Shown piece by piece: positions 9,801 through 20,831 of a stretch of DNA of 64,000 nucleotides (positions are counted from its first letter, which is position 1; every line of letters begins with the position of its first letter). Below the pieces are notes generated by a model, which was not told the origin of the DNA, did not search any database, and saw only the letters and a program-made list of their open reading frames with translations. Location: the NCBI GenBank assembly GCA_023053575.1, contig JAKZAP010000011.1:4216001-4280000 (forward strand), written 5' to 3'. The DNA is from Branchinecta lynchi. Taxonomy: Eukaryota > Arthropoda > Branchiopoda > Anostraca > Branchinectidae. The position numbers and the translations under genes are program-made.

Positions 9801-11214
9801 AACAAGATCAAAGGTTTCGATGGAATCCCAAAAATTCAACATCTGATCCAGACAACTGGGTCTTGTCTTAGCCAGATCTAGTCTTCGCCAGACTCCTTGA
9901 ACATTTTTACAATTAAAATTCAGAAACAGATTAAGGCCAAATAGCTAATCACCTGAGAAAACCAAGTTCAGATCTGGATTCAGCATGTGCGTTTACCCCT
10001 ATAAGTCATATCTGTTTTGACGAAAACTTCCTGCCACTTCTGCCAATTTCCCGGTTCCGGCCGAACTCCAGAACTACTTGTCCGGCGAAAAAAGAAAGCT
10101 CAAAGACGAAATCAGGGTATCTTCTTTCCCCAGTAATGAACATCTAATCAACTTCAAATAGAAATTTAGCTTATAACAAATTTTCCGATTCCAGCCGGAT
10201 TCCGGTCGAACTATATGTCCGGGTAAAATACGATTGTCATACAGGGACTCAGCATCTCTTCTTACCCCTAAATCGCTTATCTAGTCAACTAGAAATAAAA
10301 CTTTGACTTCCAACAGTTTTCCGGTTTTGGCCGGATTCCGGATGAACTACATGTCCGGGTAGAAACTTGTTTTCACATAAGTGTTCAGCATGTCTTCTTG
10401 CCCTAAATCGAACATCTAATCAACTCCAAATAAAACTTTTAATTTTGACAAACTTTCCGGTTTGGGCCGGATTCCGGTCGAAATACTTGTCCGTCGAGAA
10501 AATAGTTTTCACCATCGTCTTCAGCATGCCTTCCTACCTCTAAATCGAACGTTTAATCAACTTCAAATAAAACTTTTACTTTCAACAAACTTTCCGGTTT
10601 GGGCCGGATTCCGGGCGAAATACTTGTCCGTCGAGAAAATAGTTTTCACCATCGTCTTCAGCATGTCTTCCTACCCCTAAATCGAACATCTAATCAATTT
10701 CAAATAAAACTTTTACTTTCAACAAACTTTCCGGTTTGGGCCGGATTCCGGGCGAAATACTTGTCCGTCGAGAAAATAATTTTCACCATAGTCTTCAGCA
10801 TGTCTTCCTACCCCTAAATCGAACATCTAATCAACTTCAAATAAAACTTTTACTTTCAACAAACTTTCTGGTTTTGGCCGGATTCCGGGCGAACTACTTG
10901 TCCGATGACAAAATGGTTTTCACCATCGTGTTGAGCAAGTCTTCTTACCCCATAATCGACTATCACAATAGCGGTTTCAAAATATTTTGTTTGTCCCTTA
11001 ATTTGAATCCCCTCCCCCACCCCTAAATGTAGAGCTACAAAGCCCATCTACGAACTTGACTGGTCCGACGACCCAACGAACCCTCTCACCAAGCTTCATC
11101 AAAATATCTCATTCCCTTCGAGAGTTATCGTGCTTACAGACGGACGGACGGACAGACGGACAACTTTTGCGATGTCATAGGTATCCCTCCACTTACGTTT
11201 TGGGATCCCAAAAA
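9801..11214 (+). repeat. Composite repeat with 137-bp internal units (copy 2)
   Basis: This copy has the most regular units. The segment beginning TTTGGGCCGGATTCCG restarts at intervals of exactly 137 bp (about 10462, 10599, 10736). The head is an AAGATCAAAGGTTTCGATGG-type segment. The tail is CACCAAGCTTCATCAAAATA, GAGAGTTATCGTGC, a GACGGACGGAC run and GTTTTGGGATCCCAAAAA. Neighbouring units are nearly identical here and more diverged towards the head. Confidence 0.88.
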
Positions 11215-11350
11215 CAAAACAAACAACAATCTCAAATAACAAACAACCTCATATTCTTAACTTAATATCCTACCGACTTTCTGCTAAACTAATAACTTTT
11301 TCTATCATGTTGCCAAAACACACTATATACCTAGCATTTGTAGACTTACG

Positions 11351-11703
11351 CAGAGGCGTCACGACTGGGGGGGAGGAGGGGACCCCCCCCCCCAAAGCCG
11401 TCGGCCAGTCGGTAAAAAATACCGAGTTGGCGCGAAGCGCCATGATTTTTCGTCAAAACAGTTGATTTTTTTTCATGAAAATAGTCGTTTTTTCTGAAAA
11501 TTGGTCGCTTTTTCGTCAAAATAGTCGTTTTTTCTGAAAATCAGTGGATTTTTCGGAAAATTAGTCGATTTTTAAAAAAATGTAATTTTCATTGTTGAAA
11601 ACAGTCTTTTTTTCTGCAGAAAAAGTCGGTAAAGATTACCAGCCAGTCGGTAAATGCCTCGTCCCGCCCCCCCCCCAAAACATTTTGGCTAGTAACGCCT
11701 CTG
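11351..11703. mobile_element. hAT-type MITE inserted in a LINE frame
   Basis: The ends are CAGAGGCGT and ACGCCTCTG. The flanks are GACTTACG (11343-11350) and GACTTAAG (11704-11711), an 8-bp target duplication with one mismatch. The interior has G/C runs next to both ends, paired TACCGAC motifs and short tandem TTTTTCGTCAAAATAGTCG units. The host LINE frame is open on both sides when the element is skipped. Confidence 0.88.
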
Positions 11704-12212
11704 GACTTAAGGATACATAGAAGTAGCTCATCCCCCCCATTCTGAAAAAGAGTACCCCTTATATTAGAAAGCTCCTCACACCTCAACAGAACATGGCCCA
11801 GCCCCTCATTACTCGAATTACAAAAAGGACAAGGATACTGCGCTTCCGGACCCCCACTTTTCCTTTTCCAAAAACTTTTTACAAGTACCGGTAGACAGTT
11901 TGCTCTTGCCTGGATCCATAATAGAATAAATTTTACTGGGATTCTCAACTTTAAATAAAACTCGGTACCAAAATACTCTTTAATTTCCTGATGCAGTTTT
12001 AGACTAGATGACTTGTGAAGATCGTTCCACCACAACTGAATCTGTTGGTCTTCAATTCTTGATTTTAATGTACCTAGAAATTCATTGGTATTTACATTGC
12101 GGCCTTTCCCATCATTCCATTTTTGAGAGAGGTAGTGTTGTTCCTGATGGGAGGTATCTTGCCCACTTTGCGAGAAGGAGGAAGAAAATTTGGACCATTT
12201 CCTCCGTAGATC

Positions 12213-12413
12213 CAAGGTTGGTCACCAAAAGTAATTTCGTACACCCTGGAAAGTAACCCAAAAGTATCTCAAAGTAACCCAATGTAACGTAATGTAACCC
12301 AATGCAATGTAACCCAAAGTAACCCAATGTAACCAAAAGTAACCCAAAGTAACCCTGAGTAACCCAAAGTATCCTGAAGTAACTCGTACACCCTAGTTCT
12401 TGGTGACCAACCC
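12213..12413. repeat. 10-bp minisatellite bounded by inverted ends
   Basis: The inverted termini are GGTTGGTCACCAA and TTGGTGACCAACC, each followed inward by CGTACACCCT in direct orientation. Between them are variants of AACCCAAAGT, about 12 units. It sits inside the LINE coding relic. Confidence 0.8.
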
Positions 12414-12551
12414 TGGCCGTAGTGCCCGAAACTTTCTGATTTAAGGAAAATTTATCTAGAGGGTGTGATTTTATCCCTTCCTGAAATTTTGAGCAATAGT
12501 AACCCTACCGTTATTACTCGAGTGGGCGTGTACATAGATAAATCTTTAGAG

Positions 12552-12840
12552 TTAAGATGGAGTCTGATTGTTTAAGTTATATTTTTGTTTTTGTTTCTTT
12601 GTATATATGGCCCGTGAGCTTTTGAAATACACTAATCTATCTATATAAGATAACCCGGTTTCGTCTAGGATCCGTTTTATTCTATGCGACCAGGATGACT
12701 TCCTCTTGGATGCTAGCATATCCGCGTAAGCTTCTTTCTCCACGCGCTCGGGTGGCAGATCCAGTATCTTTAGCCAGTATCGAATCATCTGTATTTTTCG
12801 GTTCCGATCCAGAGAAAAGAGTCCTAGGTCTTCACTCCGT
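12552..12840 (-). pseudogene. Second LINE ORF2 C-terminal relic
   Basis: The minus-strand frame reads LGLFSLDRNRKIQMIRYWLK, then ILDLPPERVEKEAYADML, then WSHRIKRILDETGLSYI. A YWLK..L..P..R...AY...L...W....K.IL...GL pattern is typical of the C-terminal end of many animal LINE polymerases. The frame is closed upstream by TAG and downstream at 12552. It differs from the neighbouring relic, which has a zinc knuckle. Confidence 0.65.
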
Positions 12841-13299
12841 ACCTACACGAGTTATAACTAAATTTCTTGGATTAATGATAAGGATTATATATTTGCTATA
12901 CAAGAGATTCCCGTGCAACACTAACGTGTCACATAACATGACAGTCACGAAACATCAACCAATCAATCAGTTTTATTTTGAACCCTAATAGCACTATGGG
13001 CCGGAAAAATAAACACTCACTACAATACAAGTAAGACGCAAACTAACAATCAATAAATAAGAAACGAACATAGATCATGAACAGTTAAAATGTTTAGGAA
13101 AATACGGAACGAATGAATTTAGGTATCTTTCGGAAGATTTCGTAGGTGGGGGAACAATCTTGGGTTTTGGGTCGTCCTTGCTTCGCGTATACGGTCCATG
13201 AGAGGGTTTAATGAAGTCCGGAAGGAAAACATGACATAATACCTCATATCGATCCTAATCAAATTGGCATCTTCACTCTATCCTACTCTCTTCAACGCA

Positions 13300-13860
13300 A
13301 AGGGTGTCCGGTGATTTCTTCACAGGTCAATTCGTTACAACAATCCGTCACAGGACAATTTTCACAAGGATATTCTGTCACAAGGGAAATTCGTTATAAG
13401 GGCAATTCGTCACTGGGACAATTCGGACACTTCGTTACAATAAGCCTAAATTCAAGTTCAATTTCATTTAACGTATATATCAATCTCAGTTATATGAAAA
13501 TAAGGTTGCTACAATGTACATTAAAACATGTAGTTATTAGATGAGCAAGCTCAGTCTTTATGAGTTCCATTTGACTGATAACACCTTGACTCCCCTCAAG
13601 TATACATACGAAAAAGACCGAGGATTAAAAGTCCGAGATTAGTCCAGGGCTTAAAAAAAATACGGATTTAAACTACACCTTGTTAAGGGTTGGCAGTTTT
13701 GCTTCGATCCAAACTATCATTCAATAGCAAATTTTCCAACATGACAAACTGTTCTAGTTATGAATTGTCTTACGACGAATTGTACATGTGACAAACTGTA
13801 CCTGTGACTAATTGTCCTGTGACGAATTGTCTTGTGTTCAAACGTCCTAGAATCACTCTT
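13300..13860. mobile_element. Inverted-repeat element built of GTCACAGGACAATT units
   Basis: The left side (13311-13440) carries several imperfect units like TTCGTCACAGGACAATT. The right side (13740-13850) carries the reverse form, TTGTCCTGTGACGAATTG. The middle looks unique. No target duplication was assigned. Confidence 0.7.
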
Positions 13861-14230
13861 TCTACTTAAACCTACCCTCTCTTATGGATGACTGTCAACA
13901 ATGGCCAATATTTCAGGGATATCAGATTTCCAATGGTCAAAAAATTTCTAGCAGGAACGAGACAAAAAAATTAAAGGAGACATTCCAAATATTCGCAAGG
14001 ATAGGCACATATTATATACTGGATTTGTAAAATGTGCAACCACTATACTGCTAAATTAAATGTGATTCATTATTGTCATGGAATTAAATTTGGAATCCAG
14101 CGTCACCGAACTGCATCCAGGTGGTGAGCAAATGGGTCAGCCACTTGCAAGTACAACCTGAATAGTGAACTATGTGTACTTTTGTCAATGTTTATGAAGG
14201 AAAATGTTAGCCTACCGGTATCACAAAATA

Positions 14231-14492
14231 CCGAGGGGCTTCCCACTCTCCGCCACTTGGTGTACACTATGTTGCACCACCCATCCGCCACGCGCCCCAC
14301 TCATCCGCCAGGCGCGCCAACCACCCGCCCCTTGCTCAAAAACAGCTATTTTCCGCCTCAGGCGCCACTAATCCGCAACGTGCGCCACCCTTCCGCCACG
14401 CGAGTCACCCGCTCGCCTCTTGCTCAAAAATAGATATTTTCCGCCACGAGCGCCACCCGGTGTACACCGATTTTGAGAGTGGTCAACCCCTC
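14231..14492. mobile_element. MITE with 8-9 bp target duplication and GC-rich minisatellite
   Basis: The inverted ends are GAGGGG..CCACTCT followed inward by GGTGTACAC. The direct flank ACAAAATAC occurs on both sides (14223-14231 and 14493-14501). The interior repeats CCGCCACGCGCC- and TTGCTCAAAAA-type units. A duplication of 8 or 9 bp would fit hAT or Mutator-like elements. The C-rich composition stands out from its surroundings. Confidence 0.75.
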
Positions 14493-14500
14493 ACAAAATA

Positions 14501-15380
14501 CAGAGAGGAGTTAGTTTTAAGAAGAAACAACGTATTTGAGACCCTATTTAAGGATAATGATATATTTATTCCGGAACTGAAAACTGCTCTGACTAAGCCC
14601 TCATAGCTCGTTCTTTTCGGGTTCCACAAATCATAATACAATTAATAAAGTATCACGTTTCACCAAAAGACAGGGCAATAACAACCCGATTATCAGTTAA
14701 TTTATCATCCGCGTCAGGAGGGCTGACTTCTGTTCCGATTAATTATCTCAAATGTCAGAATCGCTGCCACCACAGAATGACCGACTTCCGACTCTTGAAC
14801 GTGTTGCAAATCGACTTCTAAATTGGCAAATCACAGCACCCGCACGGACTCGGGGAAAAGCCGTCTCTTTATTAGTCACAGCGATGACGCAGACTTTCGT
14901 GTTTTCTGATATTTCCGGTGCTTGATCGGATGTCAAGTCAAAGTGCAAACATTACTGCACGACCGTGTTATTTGCTGGCTCGGATGGACTAGGTGACGTA
15001 TTTCGTTCAACAGACGTCTTGCATTAGTATATAGAGTACATCACGACCTCAAATTTTTTATTTGTAATCTGTATTATCAACTAAATAACGCCAGCAAGTT
15101 GTTTTTGTTTGTTCTCTGGTCAGAATTTCTTGGAAAATTCTGTGAGATGACTCATCCACTGCCTTATCCTCTCTTCCAAACCAGATTTATTTTTTTTAGT
15201 TTCTTGACTAAAAGCATAGGATATTTCTGACGATTTAGTTCAACCCAGTATTTTATACAAATTACTGCATTTTCTGTTTACAACTACTCTGTACTCGGTT
15301 TATACTTATCATATGTTTTTAGACAGAATCCAATGTAAGATGCAGCTCTATGTCAAATATTTCTACAAATTCAATACCTG
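14501..15380. other. No recognisable feature
   Basis: Nothing matched. A short minus-strand open frame (14748-14948) lacks splice signals and a domain. Confidence 0.4.
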
Positions 15381-15760
15381 AGGAGGTAAGGGTTGCGTCT
15401 ACCCTTTAAGCTTTCTTATCGAAAACATGATTTCCTTTCTTCTTTTTTCCTTCCTTTTTCCTTCCGGGGGGGCAAGGGCGCTTTGTTGAGTGAAGATCGT
15501 TCGTTACTGGATTGGTCTTGTCAGTTTGTTATGTCTTCATTCTTCTTTTCTTCTTCTTCTTTTTTTCTCTCCTTCTTTTTCTTTTTTTTTTATTTCTTTG
15601 GTTTGTTTCCGTTAAGATTACATGAATAAGGAATAAGCTCCATCCATTGCCAGGCCTTATGTTAGCCCTTATCGTGGGGCCATAAAGAGTTAATGGTGTT
15701 TTATTTTTTATGAATTAACTGAAACTGAAATTCTGTACGGATCAAGATTAGCAAACAAAC
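15381..15760 (+). mobile_element. LINE 3' end (CCATTGCCAGGCCTTATG type)
   Basis: A pyrimidine-rich stretch is followed by CCATTGCCAGGCCTTATG and GTGGGGCCATAAAGAG, then TTTTTTATGAATTAACTGAA. The same 3' block occurs at 32855-32960. A shared terminal block with TGAAAC-type repeats suggests a LINE 3' UTR. The open frame at 15393-15629 is translated pyrimidine tract, not a gene. Confidence 0.5.
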
Positions 15761-15764
15761 GCAG

Positions 15765-15845
15765 TGAATTTCGGCCCTTCTTGGCAAGGGTCCTCGTCAG
15801 ATGAATAAATGTTTCAAAGTCAGCTTGGGCTCAAAGAATATTTAT
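15765..15845. mobile_element. Foldback-family fragment
   Basis: The segment TTTCGGCCCTTCTTGGCAAG with GGTCCTCGTCAG and then AAAGTCAGCTTGGGCTC matches one side of the element at 5923-6160. The other arm is missing. Confidence 0.75.
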
Positions 15846-15985
15846 TAAGGTAGTTGTTAAGTTCTGAATAGAATTGTAAAGATAATATAATTTTAAAGTA
15901 AAAATAGAAAGAGTAAGTGCCACACTTGTGTCACTGAGTGGAGGAGGAGGAAAAAAACAAAACAAAAAAAAAACAAAAAACAAAC
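15846..15985 (+). mobile_element. LINE 3' tail (AGTGCCACACTTGTG type)
   Basis: It matches, in reverse, the stretch at about 48208-48320: GTTCTGAATAGAATTGTAAA, then AAGTGCCACACTTGTGTCAC, then GAGTGGAGGAGGA and an A-rich tail. I read this as a short 3' fragment of the same retrotransposon family. Confidence 0.6.
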
Positions 15986-17060
15986 GCAGTGAAAGTTTCA
16001 CGTTGACCCAAGTTACATAAGCCTAAGGGGCTATAGACTAAAGACGTGGGTGTAGCAACCATCAATCTTCAAGACGTAATGGGCTAGTGCTTTGAAAAAG
16101 GAGCCGAGGGTCTTCGGTGGTGCTGTTCATGGGTCCCTTCCCCTCCTAACGAAAACGAATGATGCATGGCATCAATTACTTCTGACAATTTGCGTTTGCG
16201 GTGCGGAATCAAATTTTCGGCAGAAAAACACGAACGCAAAGTGCAGTAATAACAGTCCGGTAATGTTCACAGACACGTCTACAATGCCGGGTTTTATACC
16301 CATTAAACGACATCCCTGGATGCTAGATTATTTTGTTTATTTGTTTAATTATTTTGTTTATTTGTTCAAATTTGGGATTGTGGAAGATCGCGGTGGACCT
16401 GGATAAAGTGGTAAGAATGTTTTATTCAGTTATTTGGTGGCTGAAGTGAAGAGATTCGTTTAATCGTTCTGTTTTTCGTATTCCGCCCTATCGTTAACGG
16501 TGAGGGTTATTATTTTTTGTTCATCTCTTCTGCATTTTCTGGAAGAAACTGAGAACTCAAATGTTAGGCCAAAGAATACAAGTTGCAATTTCGTGATATT
16601 CCCTGGAACACATCTTCCGGTCAAATTTCCAGTTTCAGCCGGAAACAAGATTTATGGATGGTAGAGATGTAATGGGGACGGTTGTATTCGTGTGAACATC
16701 CGGTGAGTTATTTAATATTTTATTCTGTCTAGGCCTAGCTTAGCATAAATATATATATGTTGTATTTATTTTTGATTTTCCGTAAAATCGAGCCCCTTAG
16801 TATTTTTTGTCTTAAAAAGATCTTGACTTGAACAGCGAACCCTACTTGTTTCAACGACCGATACAATTAAGACATGTACCTTCATTAATTCATTCACTTA
16901 TTCATACTAACACGCACTATATAACATAAATATAAGGCAAGAAACAATACCCCCTGAAGCTATCTTGTTGGGGATCCGCTACCTCTACACTAGCCTACAC
17001 TGAAAATGTTCACATTATAATAGTTACATCACCCCACAAGCATAAATAAACTACACATTC
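15986..17060. other. Mostly unassigned; possible minus-strand coding relic
   Basis: A minus-strand frame (16460-16648) contains a pyrimidine-rich CTCAGTTTCTTCCAG acceptor-like site followed by KCRRDEQKIITLTVNDRAEY and a stop. It could be a decayed or alternative last exon, but its phase 2 does not follow CAS exon 3 (phase 1). Otherwise nothing recognised. Confidence 0.25.
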
Positions 17061-17064
17061 ATAA

Positions 17065-17290
17065 ATATTTTTTGAGCCCAAGCTGACTTTGAGACATTTA
17101 TTCGTTTCCTTCCCCGAAGTTGAACCAGAGGATTGACAGCCTGACGAGGACCCTTGCCAAGAAGGGCCGAAATATCGCTGATGAAGAATCATAGCTGACG
17201 TATCCGTTGTAAACATTGTTTGAATAAACACAACATATTTGACGGTGCAAAACGCAGTCAGCTTGGGCTGAAGGACTATCTACTACACAT
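17065..17290. mobile_element. Foldback-family copy
   Basis: It has GAGCCCAAGCTGACTTTGAG, the GACGAGGACCCTTGCCAAGA core, GGCCGAAATATCGCTGATGA and ACGTATCCGTTGTAAACATT. It ends with the GTCAGCTTGGGCTGAAGGA block. One arm is incomplete. It lies about 240 bp downstream of CAS exon 3. Confidence 0.8.
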
Positions 17291-17529
17291 ACAGAAAAAT
17301 ATTAACGGCAAAAAAAGAAGAAAAACACACTGAAAAGGAAGATAAAGAAAGGGAAGGAAATAGTAGACAAAACACGGAAGAATTATTTTTTTTCGATTTT
17401 TCAAATCCGAGGGTTCCAAATGTTCATAAGCTATTATATCCGGAGGGCCGGGGGTGGGGGGCTTTTCGCCCAAGACCGTAACTTCTATGAAGTCTTGTCA
17501 GTTTCCAAGCAACGCCCAGGATTCCTTAC

Positions 17530-17608
17530 CTTGTGAGCTTCCTCCAAGATCTTTACTGTCACTTGTCAAGTATACAAAGCTATCGCCCATCCTCACAGGT
17601 TTGACCAC
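17530..17608 (-). CDS. BCAR1: CAS-family docking protein, exon 3
   Basis: The 79-nt exon has acceptor CTTCCCTAATTATAG before 17608 and donor CAAG|GTAAGG at 17530/17529. In phase 0 it reads VVKPVRMGDSFVYLTSDSKD and LGGSSQ, ending in phase 1. The V-V-x-P-x-R-x-G-x-x-x-V-Y pattern matches the segment that precedes the YDxP run in p130Cas. It has the expected place in the protein, after the SH3 and linker and before the YDVP of exon 4. The short exon and the good phase fit with both neighbours make it convincing. Confidence 0.85.
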
Positions 17609-18534
17609 CTATAATTAGGGAAGAGAATCAATAAATTAAATTACTCAAAGGTGTGGTCGAAAGTACCAAATAATCACTTGAGTGGTTGTGATGATATGGC
17701 TTGATGAGTCTGAAAAATATTAGAGGAGTGCCGACAGCAGGAATGATGAGACAGAGTAAAGATTAAGGCGTTCGACATGACTATTTCGTGCAAGTCCCAT
17801 TATACACTGTCAGGCGGAGTCGAAATGGTGCGGCAGCGAAAAACACAGTCGAATGACAAAAAGACGTATCTATATAGTACGACAAAGCGCCTCGCCAGTC
17901 TTCTTCACAAGTCCAAGTACAGTTTTTACCATTATTGTAATATATGAAAACCACATTTTCGTTAAATAAGAGACCGATAGGGACACTTAAAACGCGAAAA
18001 AAATCAGCCTTGTGGCCGACAAAAAGGACACTACCCCCACTCTTTTCGGTAAGAATCGCCCCCTCTAGAACGGAAGGCTGGATCCGCCCCTGTGCTACCT
18101 GCCAAACAACAAATAGTTTCAAAGAACATTTGGACAAGGAGTGGTCAGGCAAACAGTGGAGATTCAACTGGAAACCTGAACAAGACGACACCCATGAAGG
18201 CGTATATGGAGAAATCCTATTCCAATGCAATCGCAAATTTGCAGGTATTTGCAGTAAAATCTTAAAAAGCTCCGCCATGTTCCGTACCTACTACCATTCT
18301 GGTCAATCATCTTCACATGTGTCTAACTCTGTCTATTTTTTCTTTTCTAACACGAATGACGCTATTGTAATGTTGATGCTGTTGTTTTGAATTAGCAAAG
18401 TTAACAAATTAAACTTTGCCTATGATTGGGTAATAGGGTACATAATTGTCGGTTCACAACGGACATGATTATAACATCATATCCTTGAAATAACGTAGCG
18501 TCTCATTTTCTCCTTTTTATGGCACTTGCAGCCT
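17609..18534. other. Intron sequence with one hAT-like end
   Basis: GGCTGGATCCGCCCCTG at about 18078-18094 looks like the right end of a CAGGGGCGGATCC-ended hAT element. I did not find its partner, so the 17781-18278 region may be a one-sided relic. The open frames here are not supported. Confidence 0.35.
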
Positions 18535-18610
18535 CTGGAATCAAGTGCCATATACCGATCACAATTCCGCCTGTCGGTCCGTCCGTCTGTCGGTCGGTCT
18601 GTTCCGCGAT
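18535..18610 (-). repeat. GACGGAC-tailed repeat end (GGCACTTG type)
   Basis: CAAGTGCCATATACCGATCA, a GTCGGTCCGTCCGTCTG run and neighbours are the reverse of the tail at about 55485-55545. This is a short terminal fragment. Confidence 0.6.
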
Positions 18611-18614
18611 TGCG

Positions 18615-19080
18615 ACTTAAGATCTTTATTTTATGCATAAATCAGCTGTATAATTCAGATTCGAATAGGTTATTTGTTTTTGAATGATTTTTGTAGCTAT
18701 GTTATTTTGTATAAGCTTATTGCGTATTCTGGTACATTTTACAAAGCAGGCTAATCAAGCTTCACAACACTATTCCACAAAGAAAAACTTTTAATAGGCA
18801 CTTTAAGCCATAGAACTTCTAATGAAACACTAGAACAATAAGGTAAACTGCATCTGCGGCTTGAACTTGGTGACATCTCAAATATATCCTTTTCTATCAA
18901 GCATTGCTGGGAGCCACGATATCCCAGCTCCTAAGATTTGGATCGCCGAAATGCCAGAGAGGTAAAGACAAGGGATAACAAGAAAACGGCCGATTTTCGT
19001 AGCGCCTTCTAAAGGAAGTCGGTAATGTTTATTTATGAAGCATTTAATACAAAGTAAAGCATTAGAAGTGTCCATTGTGC
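18615..19080 (-). repeat. Dispersed repeat, inverted partner of 25450-25940
   Basis: About 465 bp matches 25450-25940 in opposite orientation with moderate divergence. Landmarks are GATCTTTATTTTATGCATAA, CTTCACAACACTATTCCACA and AAGCATTAGAAGTGTCC. A minus-strand frame here (to about 19144) is partly preserved in the other copy (KIG-FL-IPCLYLSG-SAIQ), so an old coding piece is possible. The element type is unknown. Confidence 0.78.
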
Positions 19081-19146
19081 TTGTACCTGTGAAGAAATAT
19101 GAACAAAACAGAATCCGCTCTTGGTAAAACCCAAGAACAGGCAAAG

Positions 19147-19315
19147 AACCTCCGTCACCTCATCCCCGTAATACAACCATGCCGAGTCGAATAATCTTGT
19201 ACCCTACCCGATGCAAACGAGCGGAGGGTAGGACCTATGCGGAACATCAACATTCGTTACCTCTACAAACAGCTATATCGTAGTAAAGCCCCAAAGAAGA
19301 AATTTCCTAAGTAAA
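19147..19315 (+). repeat. Dispersed repeat, partner at 50905-51055
   Basis: Shared blocks are CTCCGTCACCTCATCCCCGT-like, GGAACATC, TCTACAAACAGCTATATCG and GCCCCAAAGAAGAAATTT. The two copies are diverged. Element type unknown. Confidence 0.6.
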
Positions 19316-20831
19316 AGCCGATTGGTTGTCTGGACGTGCTGCAGAGCGGGTCAGCGCGACGCCTGCACTAATTCGTCTGATATCCTGAACGGCGAAGAGG
19401 AAATACCTCTAGCTCAGCTCAGTTTCGACTTTTGTCGGGGTATCCATAGTCGCTGCATGGGACCAAAGAATAGTGTCTTTGGTCTATTGTCTTTGGAAGT
19501 CAAAGACTTCTATTGGGTTATTTGTTCTTGGCAAGACTGACAACTAATCAATCATCTACTGAACTCCGAAAGCATTTCGTACCTTTACAATAGTATATAA
19601 ACGCATGATAAAACCAGACAAAGTTCGCTTCCCTATATGGATAGAGGGGCGTCAAAATTACAAGAAACTTCAACTGCGACGGGCAAAGAGCAGTTTAAGG
19701 AACTATCGAAAAATACTAAACAACGACGCCACGGAGTCGGCATTAGGCTTATAATTGGTGCCATATATGGCAACTGCCAGAGCGCTGGCATGTCTGTACC
19801 TATCGCTTCTGGTTTACATAATTCATGAGGTTGTGAATGATTTACGGGGCACGTGAGACGAGGTTTGAATTTCGTCCTAATTTTGACAATTTTAAACCAA
19901 TCGAAAAGCATAGTTCAGAAAATCTACCGAAAATGTACAATTCTAAATTATCCAGAACTAGTCACGTTGTGCTTGTACCTGTTTGTTTTTCAGTCGAAAA
20001 ATTAAACGTGACACGGGTGTATAAATATGCTAAAGGGTATTTATCTGATCAATTATTCTGTGCATGCCAAAGCACGGGCGTAATTTCAAACCAATTTAGC
20101 CGGGTAAGCCCAGTTTGTCAAGAAGGCACAAAGAAGAAATCAGGTACAGGATATTTCAGTTCTACCGGTCGTAAATATAAGTACTAGACATAGCTTTAAG
20201 AGTGTTCTATGATAATCGAATACACCCGTTTCGATTACAGATCTGATCAGCTTACAGATCTTTAGTTTTGCATGACCAGCTTCGAATGTGTAGCTAAACC
20301 ATTCCAAGGCGGATCTTCAGTAGAACCTGTTCATTGTAATTATCAGCATCATAACAACTGATGTGGTCCGCCCCCCCCCCTTCCCACGATCATAAATGTA
20401 GGGACTTTCAATAGAGAAGGGAAGTAATGTTCCCAAGCATAAACCTGTCGCTTTGTTAGGAATGGGGCTTTATAAGGGGCACCCCCCCCCCACCCCCTCA
20501 ACTACCGATCATTTAAGATCTAGGTAAATTTATTCATAGACCGTACTGGCCCTTCTTTTATTTTTCTATTTTCTTTGACAGGCATTTTTTCGCCACAGCA
20601 CCCCCCATAATAGCGGACTATTGGAATAATTTCCTTAAGTCTATTCAGTCCATTTCTCACCTTTCATATTCCATTCCAATTTAATCTATTGTCCGGATCA
20701 TATGTACGAAACTTATCGAATCCGTACAAAGCAAAAAATGGTAACAAAAACATAAATAACTCGCAGATACGTAACTACTTACTCCTAGGACTTTTACGTT
20801 CCTAGGGAATATCTCCTTGAAGTTATTCATT
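19316..20831. other. No confident feature
   Basis: Several open frames of 60-116 codons occur (for example 19637-19828 and 19837-20187 on the plus strand) without splice sites or domains I can name. C runs at 20370 and 20483 may mark eroded MITE ends. Confidence 0.35.

Larger units (their letters stand above)
11270..12520 (-). pseudogene. LINE reverse-transcriptase C-terminal region, split by two insertions
   Basis: The minus-strand frame contains a zinc-knuckle-like CPFCNSSNEGLGHVLLRCEE, typical of the region after the RT domain in many LINEs. A MITE (11351-11703) interrupts the frame. Skipping that element and one copy of its target duplication, the frame continues for about 23 more codons to TAG at 11270-11272. 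Upstream, an AACCCAAAGT repeat (12213-12413) interrupts it again and open codons resume (about 12414-12500). It is dead and 5' truncated. Confidence 0.72.

Noticed and set aside
11589..12215. 208-codon minus-strand frame as an intact gene
   Set aside because: Its 3' end runs into a MITE and its 5' end starts inside a minisatellite. It is a LINE relic.
15393..15629. Open frame rich in Phe/Ser
   Set aside because: It is translated pyrimidine tract (TTC/TCT/TTT) in a LINE 3' region.
16460..16648. Alternative last exon of the CAS gene
   Set aside because: The open frame needs phase 2 but exon 3 ends in phase 1, and exon 4 joins exon 3 well.
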